Shown here: positions 43,156 to 52,262 of the stretch, piece after piece | Layout: each line of letters opens with the position of its first letter | How positions within the stretch are numbered: position 1 is the first letter of the stretch | Assembly: GCF_000503055.1 (NCBI RefSeq) | Contig: NZ_AYVY01000001.1 | Location: 235,592 to 299,591 of the forward strand | DNA from: Mesorhizobium sp. LSHC420B00 | GTDB taxonomy: Bacteria > Pseudomonadota > Alphaproteobacteria > Rhizobiales > Rhizobiaceae | Direction: 5' to 3' | DNA length: 64,000 nt | Notes under the pieces: generated by a model | Database searches by the model: none | Told to the model about the DNA's origin: nothing | The model's input: only the letters and a program-made list of their open reading frames with translations | Position numbers and translations under genes: made by a program

Positions 43156-44717
43156 TGCGGGATGTGCTGATCGGCATCGACGCCGGCACGTCTGTTATCA
43201 AATCCGTCGCCTTCGACACGGCGGGCAGGCAGATCGCGGCAGCCGCGCTGCCGAACAGATACGAGACACTGCCGGGTGGCGGCGCCGAGCAGGACCTAGT
43301 CCGCACCTGGGCCGATACCGCGACGACCTTGCGCCAACTGGCCGACAAGGTGCCGGATCTCGCCAGCCGGACCATTGCCATCGCCGTGACCGGGCAGGGC
43401 GACGGCACCTGGCTGATCGACAAGGATGGCGAGCCGGTGGCCAAGGGCTGGCTGTGGCTCGACGCGCGCGCTGCCGCCGTCGTCGAGGAGATCCGCGCGC
43501 GGCCCGAAGACCGGCTGCGCTTCGAAAAGACCGGCAGCGGGCTCGCTGCCTGCCAGCAGGGGTCGCAATTCGTCTTCATGAAGCGGCACATGCCCGCGAT
43601 GCTTGCCAATGCAGCGACGGCGTTCCACTGCAAGGACTGGCTTTATTTCAAGTTGACCGGCCAACGCGCCACCGACCCGTCCGAAGGCACCTTCACCTTC
43701 GGCGACTTCCGCACGCGCAGCTATTGCGACGATGTTCTTGAGGTGCTCGGCGTCACCGATCTCAGGCATCTGCTGCCGCCCATCGTCGATGGCACCAGGC
43801 AAAGCACCGCACTGTCGGCGACAGCAGCCGATGCGACCGGCCTGCTTGCCGGCACGCCGGTCGTTCTGGCCTATGTCGATGTCGCCTGCACGGCGCTCGG
43901 CGCCGGCCTGTTCGATCGCGAGCGCAAGCCGGGATGCTCGATAATCGGCTCCACCGGAATGCATATGCGGCTTGCCGAGACGCCGGACGAGGTTCTGCTC
44001 AACGAAGCTGCAACCGGCTACACGATGACCATGCCGGCACCGGGCGTCTTTGCGCAGATGCAGTCGAACATGGCGGCAACGCTCAACATCGACTGGGTCC
44101 TCGGCCTCGCGTCCGGCATTCTCGCCTCGCAAGGTATCACGCGGACCAATGGCGAGATGATCGCGCTGGTCGACCAGTGGATATCGTCGTCCGAGCCAGG
44201 CTCGCTGCTCTACCAGCCCTATGTCTCCGAGGCGGGCGAGCGCGGCCCGTTCGTCGATGCCAATGCCAGGGCCGGTTTCGTCGGCATTTCGTCCAGGCAC
44301 GGCTATGCCGACATGGTTCGTGCGGTGTTCGAAGGGCTGGCTTTCGCGGCACGCGATTGCTACGCCGCCATGGGGCCGCTGCCCGAGGAAATCCGCCTGA
44401 CTGGTGGAGCGGCCAGGAGCCCGGCTCTGCGCAAGATCCTGGGTGCTGCGGTCGGCGCCGACATTCGCACCAGCGAGCGCGAGGAGGCCGGTGCTGCGGG
44501 CGCTGCGATGATTGCTGCGGTCTGCGTCGGCCAGTACGCATCAATGGACGATTGCGTCAGTGAATGGGTCACGCCTTTGCTCCGTGCGGCCGAACCTAGC
44601 GACCGAAAACTTGCCGCTGCCTACGAGGCGATTGTTCCGTCCTACACATTGGCGCATGAGGCGCTGCGGCCGGTCTGGCGTTCGCTGGCCGCATCCAGAC
44701 AAACTGACGTGAATTGA
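43155..44717 (+). CDS. eryA: Erythritol kinase EryA (FGGY family)
   Basis: A 520-residue FGGY carbohydrate kinase, ATP-dependent, converting erythritol to L-erythritol 4-phosphate. Phosphate-1 loop GIDAGTSVIKSVAF (about 7-20), the DARAAAVVEEIRA region, phosphate-2 loop SIIGSTGMHMRL and adenosine-loop LTGGAARSPALRKILGAAVGADIRT are all present. Length and opening match Brucella EryA (519). Position between the polyol importer and eryB-eryC supports the specific name over xylulokinase-like relatives. Confidence 0.9.
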   Translation: MRDVLIGIDAGTSVIKSVAFDTAGRQIAAAALPNRYETLPGGGAEQDLVRTWADTATTLRQLADKVPDLASRTIAIAVTGQGDGTWLIDKDGEPVAKGWLWLDARAAAVVEEIRARPEDRLRFEKTGSGLAACQQGSQFVFMKRHMPAMLANAATAFHCKDWLYFKLTGQRATDPSEGTFTFGDFRTRSYCDDVLEVLGVTDLRHLLPPIVDGTRQSTALSATAADATGLLAGTPVVLAYVDVACTALGAGLFDRERKPGCSIIGSTGMHMRLAETPDEVLLNEAATGYTMTMPAPGVFAQMQSNMAATLNIDWVLGLASGILASQGITRTNGEMIALVDQWISSSEPGSLLYQPYVSEAGERGPFVDANARAGFVGISSRHGYADMVRAVFEGLAFAARDCYAAMGPLPEEIRLTGGAARSPALRKILGAAVGADIRTSEREEAGAAGAAMIAAVCVGQYASMDDCVSEWVTPLLRAAEPSDRKLAAAYEAIVPSYTLAHEALRPVWRSLAASRQTDVN

Positions 44718-44724
44718 GAAGAGC

Positions 44725-45765
44725 ATGCCCAACAAAATTGCGATCATCGGCGACCGCTTCATGCTTCCGGAAGTGTTTCGCGAGAAAATCGAAGCGGCCT
44801 GCGGCGATAATCTCGACATCCGCACCATTGAGACCGCATGGCCCGACGAGCCGATGGAATTCGGCAATGCGGCGCTCGGCCTCGACAAGGTCAAGGAATA
44901 TTTCGGTGATCCGGACGAGGTGGTCGATTTTATCGGCGATGCCGAAATCTTCGTCACCCAGCTTGCGCCGCTTTCCGAAACCATGATGCAGCGCTTGCCG
45001 GCGCTCAGGCTGGTTGCGGTGTCGCGCGGCGGGCCGATCAACATCGACATGGCTGCCGCCAACGCCCATGGCATCACCGTGGTCAATGTGCCCGGCCGCA
45101 ACGCCAGCGCGGTGGCCGAGTTCACCATCGGCGCCATTCTCGCCGAGACGCGGCTGATCCGCGTCGGCCACGAAGCCTTGCGCAAGGGCGAGTGGCGCGG
45201 CGATCTCTACCGCGCCGACCGCACCGGCCGCGAGCTCAACGAAATGACCGTTGGCGTCATCGGCTATGGCAATATCGGCACCAGGCTGGTTCGGCTGCTG
45301 CGCGCATTCGGCTGCCGCATCCTGGTCTCCGATCCCTATGTGCAATTGAGCGTCGAGGACCGCAATGCCGGCGTCGAGCTGGTTGCGCTGGACGATCTCC
45401 TGTCGCGCTCCGATGTGGTCACGCTGCATTCCCGGGTCACCGAGGAGACGCGCGGCCTGATCGGCAAGGACGCCATTGCCCGGATGAAGCCCGGCGTGAT
45501 CTTCGTCAATACCGCGCGCGGACCGCTGGTCGACTACGATGCGCTCTACGAGGGGCTCGTCTCGGGGCAGATCGGCAGTGCCATGCTGGAGACGTTCGCC
45601 GTCGAGCCGGTGCCGGCCGACTGGCCGCTGCTGCAGCTGCCGAATGTGACGCTGACGCCGCATATCGCCGGCGCGTCGGTACGCACGGTGACTTATGCTG
45701 CCGAGCAGGCGGCCGAGGAAGTGCGCCGCTTCATCGCCGGCCTGCCGCCGGTCAATCCATGCTGA
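44725..45765 (+). CDS. D-isomer-specific 2-hydroxyacid dehydrogenase inserted between eryA and eryB
   Basis: A 346-residue NAD(P)-dependent dehydrogenase. The Rossmann motif GVIGYGNIG is at 177-185; the catalytic set is Arg265 (NTARGPLVD), Glu294 (FAVEP) and His313 (PHIAGAS), so it looks active. It should interconvert a 2-keto acid and a D-2-hydroxy acid; a four-carbon acid such as erythronate or threonate derivatives would suit the locus. No such step belongs to the known erythritol route. It is 7 bp from eryA and 19 bp from eryB, hence co-transcribed. The exact substrate is unknown. Confidence 0.88.
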   Translation: MPNKIAIIGDRFMLPEVFREKIEAACGDNLDIRTIETAWPDEPMEFGNAALGLDKVKEYFGDPDEVVDFIGDAEIFVTQLAPLSETMMQRLPALRLVAVSRGGPINIDMAAANAHGITVVNVPGRNASAVAEFTIGAILAETRLIRVGHEALRKGEWRGDLYRADRTGRELNEMTVGVIGYGNIGTRLVRLLRAFGCRILVSDPYVQLSVEDRNAGVELVALDDLLSRSDVVTLHSRVTEETRGLIGKDAIARMKPGVIFVNTARGPLVDYDALYEGLVSGQIGSAMLETFAVEPVPADWPLLQLPNVTLTPHIAGASVRTVTYAAEQAAEEVRRFIAGLPPVNPC

Positions 45766-45784
45766 CGACAGGGCATAGAGCGAG

Positions 45785-47302
45785 ATGAGCGGTGACAGCG
45801 AAATCGTCGATCTCTTCGTCATTGGCGGCGGCGTCAATGGCGCCGGCATTGCGCGCGATGCAGCAGGCCGGGGGCTGTCGGTCATCCTCTGCGAAAAAGA
45901 CGATCTCGCCGAAGGCACCAGTTCGCGATCGGGAAAGCTCGTCCATGGCGGTTTGCGCTATCTCGAATACTACGAGTTCCGCCTAGTGCGGGAGGCGCTT
46001 ATCGAGCGCGAGGTGCTGCTGGAATCCGCGCCGCACATCATCTGGCCGATGCGCTTCGTGCTGCCGCACAGCCCGGATGATCGGCCGGCCTGGCTGGTCC
46101 GGCTCGGCCTGTTCCTCTACGACCATCTTGGCGGCCGCAAGCGGCTGCCGGCCACTCGCACGCTTGACCTGCGCACCGCACCCGAGGGCGCGCCGATCAA
46201 GGACAGCTTCAAACGCGGCTTCGAATATTCCGACTGCTGGGTCGACGACGCCCGCCTGGTCGTCATCAACGCGCTCGACGCCGCGGAGCGTGGGACCAGG
46301 ATATTCACCCGCACTGCCTGCACCGCCGCCCGCCGCGAAAACGGCCTGTGGTCGGTGGAGATGCGCGACGGTCGAACCGGCGTCAGGACCACGGTTCGGG
46401 CACGGGCGCTGGTCAACGCCGCCGGCCCCTGGGTCAATGACATCATCAATCGCGTCGCTGGCCAGAATTCCAGGCGCAACGTGCGCCTGGTCAAGGGCAG
46501 CCACATCGTCGTGCCGAAATTCTGGGAAGGCCGGCAAGCCTATCTCGTCCAGAACAGCGACAAGCGCGTGATCTTCATCAATCCCTACCAGAACGATCTG
46601 GCGCTGATCGGCACCACCGACATTCCTTATGACGGGCGGCCGGAAGACGTGACCGCCGACGCCAGCGAGGTCGACTACCTGATTAAGGTGGTCAACCGCT
46701 ACTTCAAGCGCCAGCTTGCGCGCAGCGACGTCGTCTACTCGTTTTCCGGCGTCAGGCCGCTTTATGACGACAATGCCGACAATCCGAGCGCGGTCACCCG
46801 CGACTATATTTTCGAGCTCGACGTGGCGGCGGGACAGGCGCCGCTGCTTTCCGTCTTCGGTGGCAAGATCACCACCTTCCGCAAGCTGGCCGAGCACGCG
46901 CTCGACCGCATCGCCCCGTTCTTCCCGAAGATGGGCAAGCCGTGGACCTCGAAAGGACATCTGCCAGGCGGCGATATCGCCAATGCCGATTTCGAGCAGT
47001 TCCTCGGTGACCTCGGCCACGAATATCCCTGGATGCCGGCCTCGCTGGTCAAGCATTATGGCCGGCTCTACGGCACAAGGACGCGTGATCTGGTCGGCGC
47101 GGCCGGTTCGCTCGCTGAACTGGGGCGGCGCTTCGGCAAGGATTTGTTCGAGCGCGAAGCCAATTACCTGTTCGAGCATGAATGGGCCGAGACGGCCGCC
47201 GATATTCTCGAACGGCGCACCAAACACGGACTGCATCTGTCCGCCGCAGAAAGAACCGCCTTCGAAGACTGGTGCTCGAGCCGGCTGGCGAAGGCAGGCT
47301 GA
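45785..47302 (+). CDS. eryB: EryB, FAD-dependent erythritol-phosphate dehydrogenase (GlpD family)
   Basis: A 505-residue flavoprotein of the glycerol-3-phosphate dehydrogenase family. The FAD-binding motif VIGGGVNGAGIARDAAGRG is at about 11-29 and GTSSRSGKLVHGGLRYLEYYEFRLVREALIERE follows; a DAO_C domain ends the chain. In the ery pathway EryB oxidises L-erythritol 4-phosphate to L-3-tetrulose 4-phosphate, with electrons going to the respiratory chain. GlpD proper is an alternative by sequence, but eryA before and eryC after (one-base overlap TGATG) argue for EryB. Confidence 0.9.
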   Translation: MSGDSEIVDLFVIGGGVNGAGIARDAAGRGLSVILCEKDDLAEGTSSRSGKLVHGGLRYLEYYEFRLVREALIEREVLLESAPHIIWPMRFVLPHSPDDRPAWLVRLGLFLYDHLGGRKRLPATRTLDLRTAPEGAPIKDSFKRGFEYSDCWVDDARLVVINALDAAERGTRIFTRTACTAARRENGLWSVEMRDGRTGVRTTVRARALVNAAGPWVNDIINRVAGQNSRRNVRLVKGSHIVVPKFWEGRQAYLVQNSDKRVIFINPYQNDLALIGTTDIPYDGRPEDVTADASEVDYLIKVVNRYFKRQLARSDVVYSFSGVRPLYDDNADNPSAVTRDYIFELDVAAGQAPLLSVFGGKITTFRKLAEHALDRIAPFFPKMGKPWTSKGHLPGGDIANADFEQFLGDLGHEYPWMPASLVKHYGRLYGTRTRDLVGAAGSLAELGRRFGKDLFEREANYLFEHEWAETAADILERRTKHGLHLSAAERTAFEDWCSSRLAKAG

Positions 47303-48240
47303 TGGCCTTTACGCTGTCCCTCAACACCAACCCGCTGGTCAATCGTTTCGCCGAACCGGACGATCTGATCGATGCGATCGCCTACGACATCGGCATCCGC
47401 GACGTGCAGCTCACGCATGAATTCGTCAATCCCGGTTGGCCGGCGGCGACGATCGCCAAATTCATCCGCCTGTTCCGCTCCGCTCTCAACCGCACCGGCG
47501 TGCGTGTGACCTCCGCGATGACCGGCCCCTACGGCCGGCTCAATCATTTCGGCCATCCCGATGCCGACGTGCGGCGCTATTATGTCGACTGGTTCAAGAC
47601 CTTTGCCGAAATTTCGGCCGAGCTCGGCGCCCGCGGCATGGGCACGCAATTCGCGATCTTCACTCATCGTGACTATGACGATCCCGAGCGTCGCGCGCGG
47701 CTTTTCGAGATCGCGCTGGAATGCTGGCGCGCGGTCGCCGAGCACGCCAAAGCGGCCGGCTTGACCTACCTGTTCTGGGAGCCGATGTCGGTCGGCCGCG
47801 AGTTCGGCCATACGATCGAAAGCTGCCGGACGCTGCAGAGCGAGATCGATGCGGCCGGCATGGCGATCCCGCTCAAGATGATGGTCGATATCGACCATGG
47901 CGACGTGACGTCGAGCAATCCGGACGACATCGACCCCTATGCCTGGGCCGAAGCCTTTCCAAAGGAATCGCCGATCATCCACGTCAAGCAATCCTCAATG
48001 AACAAGGGTGGCCATTGGCCGTTCATTGCCGCCTACAACAAGGACGGCCGCATCACGCCGGAAAAGCTGCTGGACACTGTTCGCCGTGGCGGCGGCGTCG
48101 ACAATGAGATCTGCCTCGAATTGTCGTTCCGCGAACGCGAGCCCGTCGACCACCAGGTCGTCGCCATGATCCGCGAATCGGTCGACTATTGGGCGCCCTT
48201 CATCGAGGCCGGCAGGGCCGGTCTTTTGCCGAAAGCATGA
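47302..48240 (+). CDS. eryC: EryC, tetrulose-phosphate isomerase/racemase of erythritol catabolism
   Basis: A 312-residue xylose-isomerase-like TIM barrel. The start SLNTNPLVNRFAEPDDLIDAIA and the blocks MTGPYGRLNHFGHPDADVRRYYVDWFKTFAE and MVDIDHGDVTSSNPDDIDPYAWA closely resemble Brucella EryC, which converts L-3-tetrulose 4-phosphate to L-erythrulose 1-phosphate. The conserved Glu, His and Asp residues of the barrel (FWEPMS, DIDHGD, HVKQS) are candidate metal ligands. It overlaps the eryB stop by one base and ends the plus-strand operon before a strong hairpin. Confidence 0.93.
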   Translation: MAFTLSLNTNPLVNRFAEPDDLIDAIAYDIGIRDVQLTHEFVNPGWPAATIAKFIRLFRSALNRTGVRVTSAMTGPYGRLNHFGHPDADVRRYYVDWFKTFAEISAELGARGMGTQFAIFTHRDYDDPERRARLFEIALECWRAVAEHAKAAGLTYLFWEPMSVGREFGHTIESCRTLQSEIDAAGMAIPLKMMVDIDHGDVTSSNPDDIDPYAWAEAFPKESPIIHVKQSSMNKGGHWPFIAAYNKDGRITPEKLLDTVRRGGGVDNEICLELSFREREPVDHQVVAMIRESVDYWAPFIEAGRAGLLPKA

Positions 48241-48244
48241 TGGA

Positions 48245-48273
48245 TGAGCAGGTGCCGACGCGGCTCCTGCTCA
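48245..48273. terminator. Bidirectional terminator hairpin between eryC and the aldolase gene
   Basis: TGAGCAGG-T-GCCG and CGGC-T-CCTGCTCA pair over 12 bp with one T-T mismatch around a 3-base loop, exactly between the convergent stops at 48240 and 48287. No long T-run follows on either side. The position and stem strength make it the likely end of both transcripts. Confidence 0.7.
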
Positions 48274-48286
48274 GAACCGGAATATG

Positions 48287-49351
48287 TCAGCCGAATTTCG
48301 GATCGAGACTGCCCGACTTGTAGCGCTTGGCCATTTCCGAGACCGGCAGCGGCTTGATCCTCGGTGCGTTGCCGGCAGTGCCGAACTGCTCGAAACGCTC
48401 CTTGCACAGCTTCCGCATGGCGGCCATCGCCGGCGTCAGATATTTGCGCGGATCGAATTCGCTCGGGTTCTCGGTCAGCACCTTGCGGATCGCGCCGGTC
48501 AGCGCCATGCGGTTGTCGGTATCGATATTGATCTTGCGCACGCCATGCTTGATGCCGCGCTGGATTTCCTCGACCGGCACCCCCCATGTCGGCTTCATCT
48601 GGCCGCCATATTTGTTGATGATCTCCTGCAGCTCCTCCGGCACCGAGGACGAGCCGTGCATGACGAGGTGCATGTTCGGCAAGCGGCGGTGGATTTCCTC
48701 GATGACGTTCATGGCAAGCACCGCGCCGTCCGGCTTGCGGCTGAACTTGTAGGCGCCGTGGCTGGTGCCCATGGCGACGGCCAGCGCATCGACACGGGTG
48801 TCGCGCACGAACTGTTCGGCCTGAACCGGGTCGGTCAGCAGCTGATCGTGGCTGATGACGCCCTCGACGCCATGGCCGTCCTCCTGTTCGCCGCCGCCCA
48901 TCTCCAGCGATCCGAGAACGCCGATCTCGCCCTCCACCGACACGCCGCCCCAATGCGCCATATCGACGACGCGGCGGGTGATATCGGAATTATAGGCGTA
49001 GTCGGCCGGCGTCTTGCCGTCTTCCTTCAGCGATCCGTCCATCATCACCGAGGTGAAGCCGTACTGGATTGCGGTAACGCAGGTCGCTTCGTTGTTGCCA
49101 TGGTCGAGATGCATGCAGACCGGGATATCAGGATGGATTTCGACCAGCGCGTCGATCAGCTTGGCCAGCACGACATCGTTGGCGTAGGCCCGCGCGCCGC
49201 GGCTCGCCTGCAGGATGACCGGCGATTTGGTCTCCTCGGCTGCCTCCATGATGGCGAGGCCCTGTTCCATATTGTTCATGTTGAAGGCAGGCACGCCATA
49301 ACCGTATTCGGCGGCATGATCGAGCAATTGTCTCAGTGTGATGCGAGCCAC
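48287..49351 (-). CDS. fba: Class II fructose-bisphosphate aldolase (CbbA type)
   Basis: A 354-residue zinc-dependent aldolase: HLDHGN (first zinc His), [19 protein letters not shown], the EGEIGVLGS metal motif, GTSHGAYKF and MHGSSSVP are diagnostic of the CbbA subclass. It condenses or cleaves FBP with GAP and DHAP; CbbA-type enzymes also use erythrose 4-phosphate plus DHAP to make sedoheptulose 1,7-bisphosphate. Encoded opposite to the ery operon and divergent from the DeoR gene across 262 bp. Being set among genes that yield erythrose 4-phosphate and, potentially, DHAP suggests it serves polyol catabolism (inference). Confidence 0.94.
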   Translation of the reverse strand: MARITLRQLLDHAAEYGYGVPAFNMNNMEQGLAIMEAAEETKSPVILQASRGARAYANDVVLAKLIDALVEIHPDIPVCMHLDHGNNEATCVTAIQYGFTSVMMDGSLKEDGKTPADYAYNSDITRRVVDMAHWGGVSVEGEIGVLGSLEMGGGEQEDGHGVEGVISHDQLLTDPVQAEQFVRDTRVDALAVAMGTSHGAYKFSRKPDGAVLAMNVIEEIHRRLPNMHLVMHGSSSVPEELQEIINKYGGQMKPTWGVPVEEIQRGIKHGVRKINIDTDNRMALTGAIRKVLTENPSEFDPRKYLTPAMAAMRKLCKERFEQFGTAGNAPRIKPLPVSEMAKRYKSGSLDPKFG

Positions 49352-49523
49352 TCAGTAGTCTCCCGTATCCGGTTTCGAGCCAGTGTTTGCGGGCTGTTCG
49401 GCTATTGTCGAGCCCGCTAAAGCTTCTGGCCGGATTTCCGCTGCACCGCAACCGCTGGACGCCCGGCCGACAGCAATTCTTGTTACGGCACGCCGTCAGA
49501 AGCGTCATGATATCCCAGGCAGG

Positions 49524-49573
49524 TATAACATTATCACAAAAATACTGGTGGCTATGCGATGTTTCCTGTTATA
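49524..49573. promoter_or_regulatory. Inverted 7-mers between fba and the DeoR gene, possible DeoR operator pair
   Basis: TATAACA (49524-49530) and TGTTATA (49567-49573) are exact inverted copies with centres 43 bp apart, about four helical turns, in the A/T-rich part of the divergent gap 49352-49613. DeoR-family repressors commonly use spaced half-sites of this kind. No promoter boxes near them are clear enough to name. Confidence 0.35.
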
Positions 49574-49613
49574 TCTCGGAACGTGGTTCGGATTGCACGA
49601 GGAAGCCGCGGAA

Positions 49614-50378
49614 ATGAAGAGCGACGGCCGTCGGCAAGGCATCATGGATTTTCTGATGGACACCGGCACCGCCAGTGTCGACGATCTTGCCTCGCGCTTC
49701 GGCGTCTCCAAGATGACCGTCCACCGCGACCTCGACGAGCTCGAGGAGGGCGGCTTCCTGCGCAAGGTACGCGGCGGCGCCTCGATTCAGCCGAGCAGCC
49801 TTTTCGAGAGCGATTTCCGCTACCGCCAGAGACTGGCCGGCGACGAGAAAAAGCGCATCGCCGCCGCTGCCGTGACGATGATCGAACCGGGTCAGACGGT
49901 GATCATCGACGACGGCTCGACCGCGGGCGGCGTTGCTCGGCATCTCGCCGATCTGCGTCCGCTGACGGTGATCTCGAACAATCTGGCTGTCATCCAGGAT
50001 TTGGCGGGCGTTGCCGGCATCAACCTGATTGCGCTCGGCGGCCAGTACAGCAAGAAGTTTCACGGCTTCTTCGGCCTGCTCGCCGAGGACACGCTGAAAT
50101 CATTGCGCGCCGATGTCGCCTTCCTGTCGTCATCGGCTATCCACGGCGCTTCCGCCTTTCACCAGGATCAGGAAGTGGTCCAGACCAAACGGCTGATGAT
50201 GGCCGCTGCGGCGCGCAAATATCTGCTGGTCGATCACGGCAAGTTCGGCCGCACAGCCTTGCATTTCCTGACCGATCTCAAGGCTTTCGATACCGTCTTC
50301 ACCGGCCGCGAGCCGCAGCCGCAGATGCGTGCGGCGCTGGATGGTGCCGGCGTGTCGCTGACAGTGGTCGCAGAGTAG
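49614..50378 (+). CDS. DeoR-family transcriptional regulator (EryR-like)
   Basis: A 254-residue regulator: N-terminal winged helix GIMDFLMDTGTASVDDLASRFGVSKMTVHRDLDELEEGGFLRKVRGGA and a DeoR sugar-phosphate domain (VIIDDGSTAGGVARHL; LIALGGQYSKKFHGFFG; KYLLVDHGKFGR). It is the first gene before the EryH- and EryI-type isomerases, the position of EryR in related loci, so control of these two genes and perhaps fba is likely. ATG at 49614 gives the standard family length; the open frame continues upstream to 49383 without family similarity. Confidence 0.88.
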   Translation: MKSDGRRQGIMDFLMDTGTASVDDLASRFGVSKMTVHRDLDELEEGGFLRKVRGGASIQPSSLFESDFRYRQRLAGDEKKRIAAAAVTMIEPGQTVIIDDGSTAGGVARHLADLRPLTVISNNLAVIQDLAGVAGINLIALGGQYSKKFHGFFGLLAEDTLKSLRADVAFLSSSAIHGASAFHQDQEVVQTKRLMMAAAARKYLLVDHGKFGRTALHFLTDLKAFDTVFTGREPQPQMRAALDGAGVSLTVVAE

Positions 50379-50389
50379 GAGGAGCACGC

Positions 50390-51148
50390 ATGGTTTACTG
50401 GGTCGGCACCAGCTGGAAAATGAACAAGACGCTCGCCGAGGCGATGGCTTTCACGAGGGCATTGGCCGAGTTCGTCCCCGGTTTCGACGAGCGCATCCAG
50501 CCCTTCGTCATCCCACCCTTCACGGCGGTCCGCGAGGTCAAGAAAGCGCTGTCGCCGACGCGCATCAAGGTCGGCGCGCAGAACATGCATTGGGCTGACG
50601 CCGGCGCTTGGACCGGCGAGATCTCGCCGGTAATGCTGAAAGACTGCGAACTTGATATGGTAGAGTTGGGCCACAGCGAACGGCGCGAGCATTTCGGCGA
50701 GACCGACAAGGCTGTCGGGCTGAAGACCGCAGCGGCGGTGAAGCACGGTCTCGTGCCACTGATCTGCGTCGGCGAGACTTTGGCTCAACGCGACAGCGGG
50801 CAGGCGGATACGGTGCTGGCCTTGCAGGTGCACGGCGCGCTGCAGTTTCTCGAAGGCGCGGCCAGGGCGGCGACGATCCTGTTTGCCTATGAGCCGGTCT
50901 GGGCGATCGGCGACAAGGGCGTGCCGGCAAGCTCGGACTATGCCGGCAGACAGCAGGCGCTGATCAAGAAAATCGCGCGCGACCTGCTGCCGGCCGTGCC
51001 GCCGGTGCTTTATGGCGGCAGCGTCAATCCGCAAAATGCCGCCGAACTGATCGGACAGTCTCATATAGACGGCTTGTTCATCGGCCGTTCCGCCTGGCAG
51101 GCGGACGGCTATATAGACATCCTCAAACGCGCCTCAGCGGCGATCTGA
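50390..51148 (+). CDS. Triose-phosphate isomerase paralogue of the EryH/TpiB type
   Basis: A 252-residue TIM barrel. All TIM catalytic elements are present: Lys in SWKMNKT, His in ELGHSERR, Glu in AYEPVWAIG, and the phosphate loop [30 protein letters not shown] and [12 protein letters not shown] match Brucella EryH (TpiA2), which isomerises L-erythrulose 1-phosphate to D-erythrulose 4-phosphate. It is therefore probably a C4 isomerase rather than the housekeeping TpiA. AGGAGGAG before the ATG; 11 bp after the DeoR stop. Confidence 0.92.
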   Translation: MVYWVGTSWKMNKTLAEAMAFTRALAEFVPGFDERIQPFVIPPFTAVREVKKALSPTRIKVGAQNMHWADAGAWTGEISPVMLKDCELDMVELGHSERREHFGETDKAVGLKTAAAVKHGLVPLICVGETLAQRDSGQADTVLALQVHGALQFLEGAARAATILFAYEPVWAIGDKGVPASSDYAGRQQALIKKIARDLLPAVPPVLYGGSVNPQNAAELIGQSHIDGLFIGRSAWQADGYIDILKRASAAI

Positions 51149-51174
51149 ACCATCGAACAGGAAGGAAACCGAAC

Positions 51175-51618
51175 ATGAAAATAGCCATTGGAGCCGACAG
51201 CGCCGGCAAACCGCTGCTCGATGTCATCGCCGCTCACCTGGCCACCAAGCCCGGCCTCACGGTCAGCGATCTCAGCCAGACGGGCTACTACGCCGACCTG
51301 TCGCAGAAGCTCGCCCAGACCATCCTGGACGGCGAGAACGATCGCGGCATCCTGTTTTGCGGCACCGGCATCGGCGTATCCATTTCCGCCAACAAGGTTC
51401 CCGGCATTCGCGCCGCACTCACCCACGACACCTATTCGGCCGAGCGCGCTGCAAAATCCAACAACGCCCAGATCATCACCATGGGCGCGCGCGTCATCGG
51501 CCCGGAATTGGCCAAGTCGATCGTCGATGCATGGCTTGCCTCGGAATTCGATGAGAAGGGACCGTCGGCCGGCAATGTCCAGGCCATCGATAGGCTCGAC
51601 GCGGCGAAGGTCCGTTAA
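51175..51618 (+). CDS. RpiB-family isomerase of the EryI type
   Basis: A 147-residue RpiB/LacAB-fold isomerase. [32 protein letters not shown] (with the catalytic Cys), [26 protein letters not shown] are typical, and the sequence resembles Brucella EryI, which turns D-erythrulose 4-phosphate into D-erythrose 4-phosphate. Follows the EryH-type gene after 26 bp with GGAAGGA as ribosome site. Its TAA overlaps the stop of convergent dhaL by 3 bases. Confidence 0.93.
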   Translation: MKIAIGADSAGKPLLDVIAAHLATKPGLTVSDLSQTGYYADLSQKLAQTILDGENDRGILFCGTGIGVSISANKVPGIRAALTHDTYSAERAAKSNNAQIITMGARVIGPELAKSIVDAWLASEFDEKGPSAGNVQAIDRLDAAKVR

Positions 51619-52253
51619 GCCAGACTGTCCCGTATCGCTTTGATGATCGTGACGGCCGAGGCAGCGCCGGGATCCATATGCCCGAGCGATCGTTCGCCGA
51701 GCCGCGAGGAGCGGCCCTTGAAGGCGATCATGTTCTTGGTTGCCTCGGCGCCCCGTTCGGCTGCGGCGAGTGCAGTTTCCAAGCTCTCCAACAGGGTCTT
51801 GCCGGCTTCCTGCGCGGCGCCCGCTGCCTGTGCTGCCGGCAGCCAGGCGTCGACCATGGTCTTTTCGCCGAGCTCGGCCTTGCCGCGATCCTGGATGCCT
51901 TGCGCCATCGCCCGGAGCATGGCGATGATGTCAGCATCCTCCAGAATTGCCTTGCCTTTGACGGCGGCGGCAGCGCGCATGAAGGCGGTCGCATAGAGTG
52001 GGCCTGACGACGCGCCGACGGCGTTGAGGAACGACTTTGCCGCGGTATTGAGCAGCGCCGTCGGTCCGGTCGCCGCGAGGTCGAGTTGCGCCAGCGCCTC
52101 GCGTACCGCGCCGAAGCCGAGCGCCATGGCGATGCCGTGGTCGGCGTCGCCGATGACGCCGTCGAGTTGGCAGAGCCTGTCCTTGTCGGCGTCGATCGCC
52201 GCCGCGATCTCATCGAACATTCTTTTCAAGCCGGCTGAGTCGATCGAGGTCAT
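51615..52253 (-). CDS. dhaL: Dihydroxyacetone/ketose kinase ADP-binding subunit DhaL
   Basis: A 212-residue nucleotide-binding subunit. The Mg-ADP motif [17 protein letters not shown] (about 31-47) with its three Asp, the helix [15 protein letters not shown], and the C-terminal [14 protein letters not shown] loop are those of DhaL. Together with DhaK it phosphorylates dihydroxyacetone or a tetrulose. No DhaM (PTS) gene is next to it, so ATP-dependent action like that of the D/L-erythrulose kinases of Mycobacterium is possible. Starts 9 bp after the dhaK stop. Confidence 0.93.
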   Translation of the reverse strand: MTSIDSAGLKRMFDEIAAAIDADKDRLCQLDGVIGDADHGIAMALGFGAVREALAQLDLAATGPTALLNTAAKSFLNAVGASSGPLYATAFMRAAAAVKGKAILEDADIIAMLRAMAQGIQDRGKAELGEKTMVDAWLPAAQAAGAAQEAGKTLLESLETALAAAERGAEATKNMIAFKGRSSRLGERSLGHMDPGAASAVTIIKAIRDSLA

Positions 52254-52262
52254 GATGCTTTC

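Noticed and set aside
45785..47302. Calling this gene housekeeping glpD
   Set aside because: Family motifs alone would allow it, but its overlap with eryC and its place after eryA fit EryB better.
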